A DNA stretch of 64,000 nucleotides from Streptomyces pristinaespiralis (GCF_001278075.1 NZ_CP011340.1:1736001-1800000); one strand, 5' to 3'; numbered from the stretch's first letter, positions 16,803-26,379 are shown. The notes: generated from the letters alone by a model not told the origin. Numbers and translations: made by a program.

Positions 16803-19205
16803 GTGAGAAGGCACGGAAGAACGGTCCGCCTGTCCCTCGCCGCAGCAGCCTCGGCCGCCACCATGGCGGTCGGCGTCCTCTCCCCCGTCCCGCAGGCGGA
16901 AGCGGCGTCCCCCACCCCGCTTCCGCCCGTCTCCCCCACCCCGCAGTCGATCGGCCGCGTAGGCAACGACGCGGTGGTCACCGACCGGGTGCTCGTCGTC
17001 GCCGACGCCCGCACCGACGCCGCCGCCCGCGACCGCCTCGTCGCGGAGCTGAAGAGGCACGGCGCCGACCGGGTCGACGTCGTCGCCCCGGGGCGCGAAC
17101 CGGCGGCCGCCGTGGGGCTGTTGACCGTGCGCCTCGGGCCGGGCGACCGCCCCGACATCGCCGCCGCCCTCGGCGACACCGCTGTTCCGGGCCGTGCGGA
17201 GGGCTACGCCGTGCGCGTCGCGGGCTCCGGTGGGGAGGGGCATCGGATCGCCCTCGCGGGCAAGGACGCGGCAGGCCAGTTCTACGCCGTGCAGACGCTG
17301 CGGCAGTTGTTCGTCCGCGGTGACGACGGCTGGAAGGTGGCGGGCGCCGGGGTCGCCGACTTCCCCTCCATGCCGCTGCGCGGCACCATCGAAGGCTTCT
17401 ACGGCACGCCCTGGACGCATGCCGAACGCCTCGACCAGATGGACTTCTACGGCGACGTGAAGGCCAACACGTACGTCTACGCGCCCAAGGACGACCCCTA
17501 CCACCGCGGCAAGTGGCGCGAGCCCTACCCCGCCGACAAGCTCGCCGAGCTCGGTGAGCTGGTGCGGCGGGCGGCCGCCAACCACGTCCGCTTCACCTTC
17601 GCCGTCTCCCCCGGCGAGTCCATCTGCTACTCCGACGCGGCCCACCGCAAGGATCTCAAGGCCAAACTCCAGGCCATGTACGACCTGGGCACCCGCGCGT
17701 TCTCCGTCCCGCTGGACGACATCAGCTACACCCGCTGGAACTGCGAGGGCGACAGGGCGGCCTACGGCGAACCCGGCCGACAGGCCGCCGCCAGGGCCCA
17801 GGTCGACCTGCTCAACGACGTGCAGCGCACCTTCGTCGCCACCCACCCGGGCGCACAGCCCCTGCAGATGGTGCCCACCGAGTACGGCGACCTGACGGAC
17901 ACCGCGTACAAGCAGACGATGCGGGCCACTCTGGACCCCGCGGTCGAGGTGATGTGGACGGGCACGGACGTCGTGCCGCCGAGCATCACCGACCAGCAGG
18001 CGGAAGGCGCGGCGAGACTGTTCGGGCGCAAGGTCTTCGTCTGGGACAACTATCCCGTCAACGACTTCGGCAACACCCGGGGCAGGCTGCTGCTCGCCCC
18101 GTACGACAAGCGGGAAGCGGGCCTGTCCGCGCATCTCACCGGCATCGTCGCCAACCCGATGAACCAGCCGTACGCCAGCAAGGTCGCGGTCTTCGGCGCG
18201 GCCGACTTCGCCTGGAACGACGCGGCGTACGACGCGCGGGCGAGCTGGCCCCGTGCCATGGCGTACCTCGCGGGCGGCGATCGCGAGGCGACGGAGGCCC
18301 TGCTGGTCCTCGGCGACCTCGAGCACATGGCGCCCACGTTCGGTGCCACTCCCTGGCAGGAGCAGGCGCCGGAACTCGCCCGGCGGGTCGCCCGGTTCTG
18401 GACGTCGTGGGACGCCGGGGCGCGTGCGGAGGCGGTCACGTCCCTGCGCGGCTACGCGAAGAGGATCGAGCAGGCGCCGGCCGTCATCCGTGGCGGCTCG
18501 GTCGAGCGCGGATTCACCGTGGACGCGGCACCGTGGCTCGACGCCACCGAACTGTGGGGCAGGGCGACGGTGCGGATGCTGGACGCGCTCGCGGCCCGGC
18601 AGGCCGGCGACCGGGACGGGGCCGAGGAGCTGCGGGCCGAGTCGGTCGAGCTCCAGCGGCAGGCCACGGCCGTACGGGTGGACCCGCCGCGCAACTCGTG
18701 GGGCTCCGCGCAGCCCAGGGTCGGCGACGGGGTGCTCGACGTGTTCCTCGTACAGGCCGAGGTCCGGCTCCAGCTGTGGGACGTCGCCGGCGGCGGGGAG
18801 AACCTCGCGCCGAAGGGGACGGCGGCGGCCTCCAGCGTCGAGCAGAACCTCGACCGCCTGGCCGCTCGTCATGTCAACGACGGTCTGATGGGCACCCGTT
18901 GGGCGTCCGGCTACACCGACGACGAGTGGGTGCAGATCGAACTCGCCGCCCCGTCGAAGGTGGCCGCCGTGACGCTCGCCTGGGAAAGCGCCTGCGCCAC
19001 CGAGTACACGATCCGCACGTCGGTGAACGGCACGGACTGGAAGACGGTTGCCACGCAGCGCCCCGAAGGCTGCGGCAACGACGTCGTCCGGCTCCCGGCC
19101 GACGCCGAAGCCGTGCGTTACGTGCGGATGCAGGGCGTCGACCGCAGGACGACCTGGGGCTACTCGATCCACGAGATGGGCGTGTACGGGGCGCCCGTGT
19201 CCTGA
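16803..19205 (+). CDS. Secreted GH84 beta-N-acetylglucosaminidase with CBM32
   Basis: 800 aa from GTG 16803 (GGAGG 4 nt upstream). A signal peptide (to about residue 35, AEA) is followed by a GH20b-type alpha/beta domain, then the GH84 catalytic barrel starting at RGTIEGFYGTPW (~193) with the catalytic Asp pair in PLDDISYT (D305-D306), a helical domain, and a C-terminal F5/8-type C (CBM32) domain from ~665 containing WASGYTDDEWVQIELA. GH84 enzymes release terminal GlcNAc from glycans or GlcNAcylated proteins with substrate assistance by the N-acetyl group. A DasR site directly upstream ties expression to aminosugar availability. Confidence 0.95.
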   Translation: MRRHGRTVRLSLAAAASAATMAVGVLSPVPQAEAASPTPLPPVSPTPQSIGRVGNDAVVTDRVLVVADARTDAAARDRLVAELKRHGADRVDVVAPGREPAAAVGLLTVRLGPGDRPDIAAALGDTAVPGRAEGYAVRVAGSGGEGHRIALAGKDAAGQFYAVQTLRQLFVRGDDGWKVAGAGVADFPSMPLRGTIEGFYGTPWTHAERLDQMDFYGDVKANTYVYAPKDDPYHRGKWREPYPADKLAELGELVRRAAANHVRFTFAVSPGESICYSDAAHRKDLKAKLQAMYDLGTRAFSVPLDDISYTRWNCEGDRAAYGEPGRQAAARAQVDLLNDVQRTFVATHPGAQPLQMVPTEYGDLTDTAYKQTMRATLDPAVEVMWTGTDVVPPSITDQQAEGAARLFGRKVFVWDNYPVNDFGNTRGRLLLAPYDKREAGLSAHLTGIVANPMNQPYASKVAVFGAADFAWNDAAYDARASWPRAMAYLAGGDREATEALLVLGDLEHMAPTFGATPWQEQAPELARRVARFWTSWDAGARAEAVTSLRGYAKRIEQAPAVIRGGSVERGFTVDAAPWLDATELWGRATVRMLDALAARQAGDRDGAEELRAESVELQRQATAVRVDPPRNSWGSAQPRVGDGVLDVFLVQAEVRLQLWDVAGGGENLAPKGTAAASSVEQNLDRLAARHVNDGLMGTRWASGYTDDEWVQIELAAPSKVAAVTLAWESACATEYTIRTSVNGTDWKTVATQRPEGCGNDVVRLPADAEAVRYVRMQGVDRRTTWGYSIHEMGVYGAPVS

Positions 19206-19406
19206 GCGGCGGTACCCGGGGCCGCAGGCTCCGGTACCGGACCGCTTCTGCTCCGGTACCGGGCGGGCCCGCCGCCGAGCGGGCCATGGCCCGTCCTGTC
19301 CGCGCCGGTCACGGCCCGGGCGGGGCGGGCCATGGCCGACGTCCGCCCGGCCGCCGTTCCCGCCGGTCGCCACGACTCCCGCAACGGGTCTTCGGCGACG
19401 CTCGCG

Positions 19407-20078
19407 TCAGGCGAACTGCTCCAGCAGGGGCTCCCGGCCGCTGCGCCGGAGGTAGTGGCCCCGCCAGCCCGCGGCCAGGGTGATGACCGACCAGCCGGCG
19501 ACACCGGTGATCAGGCCGCTGAGGCGGCCCTTCGGGTCGACGTCGTCGGCCTTTGCCGGCGGCACGACGCCTTCGGGGTCGCGGATCACCTCGAGCCTGT
19601 CGCCGACACGGATCCCGGGGTTGCTGCCCCGGTAGCGCAGCGTCTCTTCGAGCTCGCCGTCCGGGCCGACGAGGGTGAAGCGGTGGTCCTTGCTCGACGT
19701 CCCCTCGGCGCTGTCCGCCGTGACGACGACGCTCTCCCGGACACCGCGGCGCTCGAGTGCCGCCTCCGGCGCGTACTGGACCGTGCCGACGAGGAGGAAC
19801 AGGCCCGGTACGAGGGAGAGCAACGCGAGCCACCACGCGTGGTGGAGCACGCGCAGCACCACCACGAAGGCGAGCACCGCCAGGCAGCCCGTCACGATCG
19901 GGACGACGTCGTTGCCGAGGCTCACGTACGCGATGCCGGTGTTGCCGGCGGCGATCGCCCAGGCGAGGAGCAGCACCCCGAAGGTCGCCAGGAACGACGT
20001 TCCCACCCGCCCTCGCGGGGGCCGGGGTGCGGCCGGTCGGACGTCTCCGGCCATCACATGGGGGCCCGCTGAATTCAT
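19407..20078 (-). CDS. Integral membrane protein, DUF3592-like
   Basis: 223 aa with three N-terminal membrane segments (~30-110), a beta-rich soluble region containing HRFTLVGPDGELEETLRYRGSNPGIRVGDRLEVIRDPEG, and a fourth segment near the C-terminus (~185-205). The soluble part, with its 'G..V.V..DP' ending, resembles DUF3592-type domains; function is unknown. It converges on the GH84 gene across a ~200-bp gap that contains short palindromes such as GGGCCATGGCCC near 19285. Confidence 0.75.
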   Translation of the reverse strand: MNSAGPHVMAGDVRPAAPRPPRGRVGTSFLATFGVLLLAWAIAAGNTGIAYVSLGNDVVPIVTGCLAVLAFVVVLRVLHHAWWLALLSLVPGLFLLVGTVQYAPEAALERRGVRESVVVTADSAEGTSSKDHRFTLVGPDGELEETLRYRGSNPGIRVGDRLEVIRDPEGVVPPAKADDVDPKGRLSGLITGVAGWSVITLAAGWRGHYLRRSGREPLLEQFA

Positions 20079-20120
20079 GAGCGCAGCATAGGTCGCCGTC
20101 CGCCCGGCGATGTAATCGTC

Positions 20121-20327
20121 TCAGCCCGGAAGTTCCGTGCGCTCCCACCATTCGTAGACCGGCAGTCGGCCCTCGTCGGTGTTCCGCGTGCGCGCCGTGG
20201 ACTTGAAGTGCTCGTATCCCCCGCGGAACGGAATCTTGAGCTCCTGCCCCGGGTCGTCCACGGCAACGATTCGCTGGGGGAGGTCATCCGGGCCGCCCTC
20301 CAGGACGGCCTTCTTCGCGTCGCTCAT
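20121..20327 (-). CDS. DUF5988 family small protein
   Basis: 68 aa: MSDAKKAVLEGGPDDLPQRIV, then KIPFRGGYEHFKSTARTRNTDEGRLPVYEWWERTELPG. This matches the Streptomyces DUF5988 family of ~70-aa proteins, often found near secondary-metabolism or regulatory genes; role unknown. It starts 5 bp after the stop of the SGNH hydrolase on the same strand, so the two are cotranscribed with the PadR gene. Confidence 0.85.
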   Translation of the reverse strand: MSDAKKAVLEGGPDDLPQRIVAVDDPGQELKIPFRGGYEHFKSTARTRNTDEGRLPVYEWWERTELPG

Positions 20328-20332
20328 GAGGG

Positions 20333-21175
20333 TCAGTTTTCCCCGCGCGGCGGTTCCTCCCGGTCACGACGCGCCGAGTCCCGCGGGCCCGGCGCCAGGA
20401 CGGGGAGCAGCTGCGGGCGTTTGGCCGTGCGGCCGTCGCCCGAGGAGCGGCCGCGCAGCCGGCGGCCGAGCCACGGCCCGAGGAAGGCCGCCGCCCAGCG
20501 CAGTTCGGCGGCAGCTCTCCCCCGGGCCGGCAAGGCCGCCGGGACCGGCGGCAGCGGGTGCGTCCAGGTGTCGTCGCTGCCGGGCAGCGCGAGGGCGTGT
20601 GCGACGGCGGCGGCGATCCGTGCGTGTCCGAGCGGACTCGCGTGGAGGCGGTCCGGGCTCCACAGCCGGAGGTCGGTGACCACCGCGTGGCTGCCGGTCT
20701 CGGCGACGACGACGCCGTGGCGCCGGGCGGCGTCGCGTATCCGGTCGTTGAGCGCGGCGACACGTGGCGCGAGCGGTCTGGCGAGCGGGGTGATGAGGGT
20801 GACGTCGGGGAAGGTGACGGTGGCGACGCGGGCGCCTTGAGCGGTGAGCGCGGCGAACACCGCCTCCAGATGGGCGCCGACCTCGTCGGCGTCGAACCGC
20901 GGCCTCAGCAGGTCGTTGACCCCGGCGACCACGGTGGCCAGGTCGGGGCGGAGCGCGAGGGCGGGGGCGAGCTGCTCGGTGCGGACGTGGCGGGCCAGGC
21001 GTCCTCGTACGGCCAGATTGGCGTACCGCGTGCCCGGGTGGTGCTGTGCGAGGTGTTCGGCGAGCCGGTCGGCCCAGCCGCGCAGGCCCATCGTGTCGTC
21101 GCCGTCGCCGAGTCCCTCGGTCTGGCTGTCCCCCAGGGCGACGTAGCGCGGGGCTTCCGGGTCGTTCACGTACAT
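20333..21175 (-). CDS. SGNH/GDSL-type hydrolase
   Basis: 280 aa from ATG 21175, which overlaps the PadR stop (ATGA). Block I has the nucleophile Ser in VALGDSQTEG, block III the GVNDLLRP Asn, and block V the Asp-His pair in SPDRLHASPLGHARIA. No signal peptide, so a cytoplasmic esterase/lipase is likely; the C-terminal ~50 residues are Arg/Pro-rich and probably disordered. It is part of a PadR-SGNH-DUF5988 transcription unit. Confidence 0.9.
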   Translation of the reverse strand: MYVNDPEAPRYVALGDSQTEGLGDGDDTMGLRGWADRLAEHLAQHHPGTRYANLAVRGRLARHVRTEQLAPALALRPDLATVVAGVNDLLRPRFDADEVGAHLEAVFAALTAQGARVATVTFPDVTLITPLARPLAPRVAALNDRIRDAARRHGVVVAETGSHAVVTDLRLWSPDRLHASPLGHARIAAAVAHALALPGSDDTWTHPLPPVPAALPARGRAAAELRWAAAFLGPWLGRRLRGRSSGDGRTAKRPQLLPVLAPGPRDSARRDREEPPRGEN

Positions 21176-21732
21176 CAGTGGCCGGCCCTCTCCCGCAGGA
21201 CGGCGATGGTGCGTTCGCACCAGTCGCGGTTGCCCTGCTCGAAGGCCAGGCCCCGCAGGCAGGTCAGGTAGGGGCCGACGCGCTCCCCGTGGCGGAGGAA
21301 ATCCTCCTCCGTACGGTCGCCCCGCATGGTGCGCAGCAGCTTGCCGAACAGTTCGACCTTGGCCTCGGCCGTGGCCGCGCGTTCGGCGAGCCGGCTGATC
21401 AGTGTCCCGGTGTCGACGTGATCTGCTGCCTGGACCTTGACGACGAGGTCGTCGCGCATGAACGACGGCTTGGCGGCCGTACCGGTGAAGTGGTCCAGTT
21501 CGGCGAGGCCGGCGTCGGTGACCTTGAACAGGCGCTTGTTGGGCCGGTTCTCCTGGACGACTTCACGGCCCGTGATCAGCCCGTCCTTCTCCAGGCGGGT
21601 GAGCTCGGCGTACAGCTGCTGCGGCTGGGCGTGCCAGAAGTTCGCCACACCCAGGTCGAACGCCTTCACCAGCTGGTATCCGCTCAACTCCTCGTCGAGC
21701 AGCGCCGCCAGAACAGCGTGCCGCAAGGCCAT
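21175..21732 (-). CDS. PadR-family transcriptional regulator
   Basis: 185 aa from ATG 21732, chosen because AGGAGG lies 7 nt upstream (GTG 21768 is a weaker alternative). The N-terminus is a PadR winged helix: LRHAVLAALLDEELSGYQLVKAFD, then QQLYAELTRLEKDGLITGREV; a C-terminal helical Vir-type dimerisation domain follows. The gene is divergent from a SnoaL-fold protein gene (21859) and a 34-bp nested palindrome between them (21778-21811) is its probable operator, implying autoregulation and repression of the neighbour. Confidence 0.92.
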   Translation of the reverse strand: MALRHAVLAALLDEELSGYQLVKAFDLGVANFWHAQPQQLYAELTRLEKDGLITGREVVQENRPNKRLFKVTDAGLAELDHFTGTAAKPSFMRDDLVVKVQAADHVDTGTLISRLAERAATAEAKVELFGKLLRTMRGDRTEEDFLRHGERVGPYLTCLRGLAFEQGNRDWCERTIAVLRERAGH

Positions 21733-21777
21733 CGGGCCCGCCTCCTTCTTGCGCTCGTCCACGGACACCGCCCATGA

Positions 21778-21811
21778 TACTCATGAATCTGACTAGTCAC
21801 TTTCATGAGTA
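21778..21811. promoter_or_regulatory. Candidate PadR operator, nested palindrome
   Basis: TACTCATGAA at 21778-21787 and TTCATGAGTA at 21802-21811 form a perfect 10-bp inverted repeat. Centred between them is a second perfect palindrome, TGACTAGTCA (21790-21799). The whole 34-bp element is symmetrical apart from the two 2-nt joints. It lies between the divergent padR and SnoaL-fold genes and is AT-rich for this genome. Confidence 0.75.
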
Positions 21812-21858
21812 GAGAAATATCTCGACGACCAGGCAGGAACAGGGAGAAAAGAGACACC

Positions 21859-22290
21859 ATGGCTACCGCAGCAGAGCGCTTCCGCATCGCCGTCGACACC
21901 CGTGACCTCACCGCTCTGGACGAGCTGTTCACCGATGACATCCGCTTCTACAGCCCTGTGAAGTTCACCCCGTTCGAGGGGAAGCCGATGCTCCTCGGCC
22001 TCTTCGGCGTCCTGTTGCGCGTCTTCGAGGACTTCCGTTACATCGGGCACTACGACGGCGCGGCCGAGACCGGCGCGGACGGCGTCGAGGCACCGTCGGC
22101 GGTCCTGCCCTTCCGGGCGACCGTGAACGGCAAGCACATCCACGGCATCGATCTGCTCCACTTCGCCGAGGACGGCCGGATCAAGGAGTTCACCGTCATG
22201 GTGCGGCCGCAGTCGGCCGTCCACGCGCTCGGCGAGGCCGTCCTCGCCGGGCTCGTCGCCGACGGCCTGGTCCCGGCACCCGGCCGGTGA
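21859..22290 (+). CDS. SnoaL-like (NTF2-fold) protein
   Basis: 143 aa from ATG 21859. The pattern RFRIAVDTRDLTALDELFTDDIRFYSPVKFTPFEGK at the start and HGIDLLHFAEDGRIKEFTVMVRP near the end is typical of SnoaL-like NTF2-fold proteins, which are small cytoplasmic isomerases, hydrolases or ligand-binding proteins. Substrate unknown. It is divergent from the PadR gene and presumably its target. Confidence 0.85.
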   Translation: MATAAERFRIAVDTRDLTALDELFTDDIRFYSPVKFTPFEGKPMLLGLFGVLLRVFEDFRYIGHYDGAAETGADGVEAPSAVLPFRATVNGKHIHGIDLLHFAEDGRIKEFTVMVRPQSAVHALGEAVLAGLVADGLVPAPGR

Positions 22291-22388
22291 CCTGCCGCGC
22301 CGTCCCGTGCCGGCCCCGGCCCGTGGATGACGCCTCCCCCGACCGGTGAGGGGCGTGTCTCGGAACAGCAGGGCTTCGTCCGGTGGGC

Positions 22389-22427
22389 GGCAGGCCCGCG
22401 GGGGCCTGTTCACCCCGCGGGCCTGCC
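22389..22427. terminator. Bidirectional terminator hairpin
   Basis: A perfect 15-bp stem, GGCAGGCCCGCGGGG paired with CCCCGCGGGCCTGCC, with a 9-nt loop. It lies between the convergent SnoaL-fold gene (ends 22290) and the RING protein gene (ends 22451). Confidence 0.8.
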
Positions 22428-22450
22428 GCAGCACCGTCCGGACGGGGCGC

Positions 22451-25072
22451 TCAGCGGGCGGCGAACGCCGTGACGACGTCCGAGGCGCTGAGCAGCCGCA
22501 CGCGGGACGCGTCCAGCCGCTGCGGGTACAGCGCGAAGACCTCGCAGCCGTCGGCGAGTTCGGCGTCCCCGCGCAGCAGGAAGGCCAGCCCCGCCCCGGA
22601 CGTACGGCGCTTCGCGCCCCGATCGCTGTCCGCGTCCGGCTCCATGTCCGTGTCCGTGTCCGGTGAGCCGATTCGGGCCGCGAAGGCGGACACGTCCTCG
22701 CCGTCCCGGCGGACGTACACCTCGCACGCCGCGCCCTCACGGCGCAGCACCACCCGGGACGCGCGGGCCGCGGCCCGCAGGCGGGCCAGCTCGCCCAGGC
22801 TCACCCGCGCCCCCGACGCGAACAGCCCGGTCAGGCTCCGGCCCTGCGCGGCCAGGGCCGTCGAGTGCCGCCACACGGAGTGCTGCGAGCCGGTCACGCC
22901 CTTGGTGACGTCGAGCCAGCGCATGGTCCGTGCCCGCAGGTCGACGACGAGCGGCACGCAGGCACGTTCGCCTCCGGTCAGGTCGAAGCGCTGCTCGACG
23001 GAGCGCGGTTCGAAGACCGGGCCGGCGCCGCCGGGCAGGTCGCGGACCATGACCCCGGCGAACGCCTCCGCGAGTTCCCCGAAGGGAACGTTGTTGTACG
23101 AGTAGACGACCGCGACCGCATGGCGCACCCCGGCAGCTGCGAGCCGCTCCAGGTCGAGGTCGACGAACTCGCTCGCGCCCAGCGGGGGCGGCGCGTCCTG
23201 GAGGTCGCCCGAGTGCACGGCCGCGTCACGGGCGTGACGCAGGCTCGTGTAGTCGCAGACGCCGAGCTGCTGCCAGTCCGCGTCGAACATCGCCACCGAC
23301 AGGTCGAGGTCCGTCCGGCCGGAGCCGGCGCTCTCCGTCCAGTGGAGGAACAGGCGCAGGATCCGGCCTTCCGGTACCGCCAGTTCACTGCCGCGCGGCA
23401 GGGTCACGAAGGCACGGGAAGCGGTCCGCTCGGTGAATGGAGCCATGACGCCGTCCAGTTCGGCGTCGATGACGGCCGTGTCCACGCGCCGCCCCGTGTC
23501 CGCACGGCGCGACAGCTCCGCCGAGAGGACGCCGACGACGTCCCGCACGAGGGAGGCCGGCAGTGCCGCGCGTTCGTCGTCGGCGACGTGCGCCTTCGCG
23601 GACGCGCCCTTCGGGAAGAACACCCGCACCGGCTGTTCTCGCGTGCGGACGCGGATCGCGCCGAGCGCGGACAGCAGCACCGCCGGCGCCACCCGGCCGG
23701 TCACGCCGCCGAGCGCGGTGACGATCGCCCGCCCGGCGGTCTCCTCACCGACGGCGAGCCGGAGCAGATGGTCGAGCCTGCGGACCAGTTCGCCGGGCCG
23801 CCGCGCCAGCAGCGCCAGGGCGCCGGTGACGTCGCCCGCCGTGAGGGCGGCCTCGACGTGCCGGCTCCAGCTGCGGGCTGTGACGGCCGGCCCTGTGGTG
23901 TCGATCCCCTCGGCGTCGGCCGCCGCCGCGCGCAGCACGGCGGAGAGGGCGTCGTCGCCGAGGCGTGTGCCGCGCAGGGCGGCGAAGGCAAGCGCCGCGC
24001 GAGGGTGTCGGTCCGCGTACTCGAAGGGGTGCAGACGTTCGGCCGCGTGGATCCAGGCGCGGCGGTGGCGTCGCATGTCCTGGGCCGCCTGGGCCGGGTC
24101 GAGCGCGTCGAGCAGGGTCAGCAGGGCGCGGCGCAGCGGCCGGGGCACTGCCGCGAAACGCGGGACCGACACGAGTCCCGCGTCCCCGCCGGAGCGCAGG
24201 GACAGCACGCGCAGCACGTCCGTCGCGGTGTCGACGAGCCCGGCCGCGTACGGCAGGGTCCTGGTGAGCTCGTCGGGGTCCTCGAGCAGCCAGGCCATCA
24301 GCCGGGCCTTCGTCTCCCGCCCGGGGACGGCTGCGGGCAGCGTGTCCAGGTCGGCGCGGGAACGCGCGGCCAGCAGGGACGTCAGGTCGTCGGCGTCCTG
24401 CGGAGGCAGGGCTCCGGTGCGCGCCAGCAGGGTGTCCAGCTCCTGCACGGCATCGGCCTGACGTGTGATCAGGTCACCGCCGAGGGAGAGCAGTCGCATC
24501 CGCCGGGGAGCATCGGGACGACCGAACAGCCGCCGGGGGCGCTTCGGCTTCAGGAACGGGTCGGCGGGGTCGATACGGCGCTGGCACACCGGGCAGGCCG
24601 TGAAGTCGGCGCCGTCGAAGCACGTACCGCACACCAGATGGGCGCACGGCGAGACGGGCACGACGGAGCCCTCCGTGCCGCAGAGCACGCACGGCTGCGC
24701 GGGCTGCTGGAAGAGAACGGTCAGGACGCGGTCGACGTAGTACCGGTACGGGTCGGCCGGAACGGTCTCCGGGAAGCCGCTGAACAGCGGCTCATGGGGC
24801 CGGTCGGCGCCCAGTGCCTGGTCGATGTCGTGCAGCAGGGCGCGGCCGAGAGCTCCGAGGGCCCGTGCGTCGAGTGCCGCGAAGGCGGCCCGCAGGGCGG
24901 GTGCGACGAGGTGACCGCGCTGGGCGAGATCGGCCTCCAGCAGCGCCGCGCCGGCCTCACCGGCCGGGTCGGACACGGTGCCGGGACCGGGCAGGTAGAC
25001 GGCTCCCCGGCGGAACAGCAGTACGGCGGCGAGAGCGCGCGGCCGGGCGGTGCCGGCATCGGTGACGGTCAT
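22451..25072 (-). CDS. RING-finger protein with TerD-like C-terminal domain (MXAN_6230/SCO0854 type)
   Basis: 873 aa. A classical C3HC4 RING finger is readable: C128-x2-C131, C143-x-H145, C148-x2-C151, C160-x2-C163. A long helical middle region (~200-560) follows. Residues ~590-730 resemble TerD/TerZ-type calcium-binding stress proteins: LRLFLHWTES, LDLSVAMFDADWQQLG, HSGDLQDAPP and YSYNNVPFGELAEA. I recall this as the MXAN_6230/SCO0854 family of bacterial RING proteins; function is unknown. No signal peptide. RING domains in eukaryotes recruit ubiquitin E2 enzymes; no E2-like gene is seen nearby, so a ubiquitin-like role is speculative. Confidence 0.85.
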   Translation of the reverse strand: MTVTDAGTARPRALAAVLLFRRGAVYLPGPGTVSDPAGEAGAALLEADLAQRGHLVAPALRAAFAALDARALGALGRALLHDIDQALGADRPHEPLFSGFPETVPADPYRYYVDRVLTVLFQQPAQPCVLCGTEGSVVPVSPCAHLVCGTCFDGADFTACPVCQRRIDPADPFLKPKRPRRLFGRPDAPRRMRLLSLGGDLITRQADAVQELDTLLARTGALPPQDADDLTSLLAARSRADLDTLPAAVPGRETKARLMAWLLEDPDELTRTLPYAAGLVDTATDVLRVLSLRSGGDAGLVSVPRFAAVPRPLRRALLTLLDALDPAQAAQDMRRHRRAWIHAAERLHPFEYADRHPRAALAFAALRGTRLGDDALSAVLRAAAADAEGIDTTGPAVTARSWSRHVEAALTAGDVTGALALLARRPGELVRRLDHLLRLAVGEETAGRAIVTALGGVTGRVAPAVLLSALGAIRVRTREQPVRVFFPKGASAKAHVADDERAALPASLVRDVVGVLSAELSRRADTGRRVDTAVIDAELDGVMAPFTERTASRAFVTLPRGSELAVPEGRILRLFLHWTESAGSGRTDLDLSVAMFDADWQQLGVCDYTSLRHARDAAVHSGDLQDAPPPLGASEFVDLDLERLAAAGVRHAVAVVYSYNNVPFGELAEAFAGVMVRDLPGGAGPVFEPRSVEQRFDLTGGERACVPLVVDLRARTMRWLDVTKGVTGSQHSVWRHSTALAAQGRSLTGLFASGARVSLGELARLRAAARASRVVLRREGAACEVYVRRDGEDVSAFAARIGSPDTDTDMEPDADSDRGAKRRTSGAGLAFLLRGDAELADGCEVFALYPQRLDASRVRLLSASDVVTAFAAR

Positions 25073-25449
25073 GTTCGGATCCCCCCTCCCGGCTCATGGC
25101 CGGGTGTTGCGCGGGGCGGGAAGTGAGCACGCTGATTCATCGGAAGAAGAGAGAAGGAAGCACACTCGGGAGCCGCCCCGCGCAGCATGAAGCTAGCACC
25201 GGCCGGGCGGGCCGATCATCTGCTTTTCCGCCCGCCGGTCCGGGACACTCCCACGCCGTCGGCGGACGCACCCCCATCGGCCCGCCCAGCCCGTCGCCAC
25301 CGGTCCAAAGCCGTCCATCTGCCTCCGCCGCCCTCGCGGAGCACCCTCGACCCGTCGCGATGCGCCGGGCATCGTGACCCGGCTTCATGCCGGCGACCGG
25401 CTAGCCTCGGACGCGACGAGTCCCCCGAAGGCATACGAAGAGGATCTCC

Positions 25450-26379
25450 GTGGCTGTTTCCCGTCGTGCCTCGCTCGCCGCGCTGGCCGCCCTCGCCGCC
25501 GCCCCGCTCACCGGATGCGCCGCCCGCCGCGCCGACGCCGCACCGTCGAACGCGTCCACGTCACCCGGAGCGTCCGCCGCGCCGAAGGTCTCGGCGGCCG
25601 CGTCGGGCCGCGCCTTCGCCCGGCTGCAACGGGAGTTCGACGCCCGGCTCGGCGTGTACGCCGTCGACACCGGCAGCGGGCGGACCGTCACCCACCGGCC
25701 CGACGAGCGATTCGCCTACTGCTCCACCCACAAGGCGCTGACCGCTGCCGCGGTGCTCGAGCACAACTCCCTGGCCGGCCTCGACAAGGTCGTGCGCTAC
25801 ACCCGTGACGATCTGGTGGCCCACTCCCCGGTCACGGAGAAGCACGTCGACAGCGGCATGACGCTGCGCGCCGTGTGCGACGCCGCCGTCCGCTACAGCG
25901 ACAACACCGCCGCGAACCTCCTGTTCGACGAGCTCGGCGGGCCCAAGGCCTTCCAGGCCGTGCTCGCGGCGCTGGGCGACACCACCACCCACGCCGACCG
26001 CCTCGAAACCGCCCTCAACGCGGCCACGCCGGGCGACATCCGCGACACCAGCACCCCTCGCGCCCTCGCCCACGACCTGCGCGCCTACGCCCTCGGTGAC
26101 GTCCTCGACGCGGAGAAGAAGGCGCTGCTGACCCACTGGCTCAAGGGCAACACCACCGGCGACGCCCTCATCCGCGCCGGCGTCCCCGACACCTGGCAGG
26201 TCGGCGACAGGACCGGCGCGGGCGCCTACGGCACACGCAACGCCATCGCCGTCGCCTGGCCGCCCGGCGCCGCGCCCGTCGTCATCGCCGTCCTCTCCAG
26301 CCGCGCCACCGAGGACGCCGAGTACGACGACAGGCTCGTCGCGCGGGCCACCGAGGTGGTCGTGGCGGCACTGGCCTAG
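25450..26379 (+). CDS. Class A beta-lactamase, lipoprotein
   Basis: 309 aa from GTG 25450 (GAGGAT upstream). N-terminal Arg pair, hydrophobic core and LTGC lipobox (Cys23) indicate a lipid-anchored enzyme. All class A elements are present: S92-T-H-K95 (nucleophile and general base), S150-D-N152, the omega-loop E186-x2-L-N, and R254-T-G in place of the more common K-T-G. Arg at that position is known in carbenicillin-hydrolysing and several Streptomyces enzymes. It hydrolyses penicillin-type rings at the cell surface. The 377-bp divergent gap before it (25073-25449) holds only short GC palindromes. Confidence 0.93.
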   Translation: MAVSRRASLAALAALAAAPLTGCAARRADAAPSNASTSPGASAAPKVSAAASGRAFARLQREFDARLGVYAVDTGSGRTVTHRPDERFAYCSTHKALTAAAVLEHNSLAGLDKVVRYTRDDLVAHSPVTEKHVDSGMTLRAVCDAAVRYSDNTAANLLFDELGGPKAFQAVLAALGDTTTHADRLETALNAATPGDIRDTSTPRALAHDLRAYALGDVLDAEKKALLTHWLKGNTTGDALIRAGVPDTWQVGDRTGAGAYGTRNAIAVAWPPGAAPVVIAVLSSRATEDAEYDDRLVARATEVVVAALA

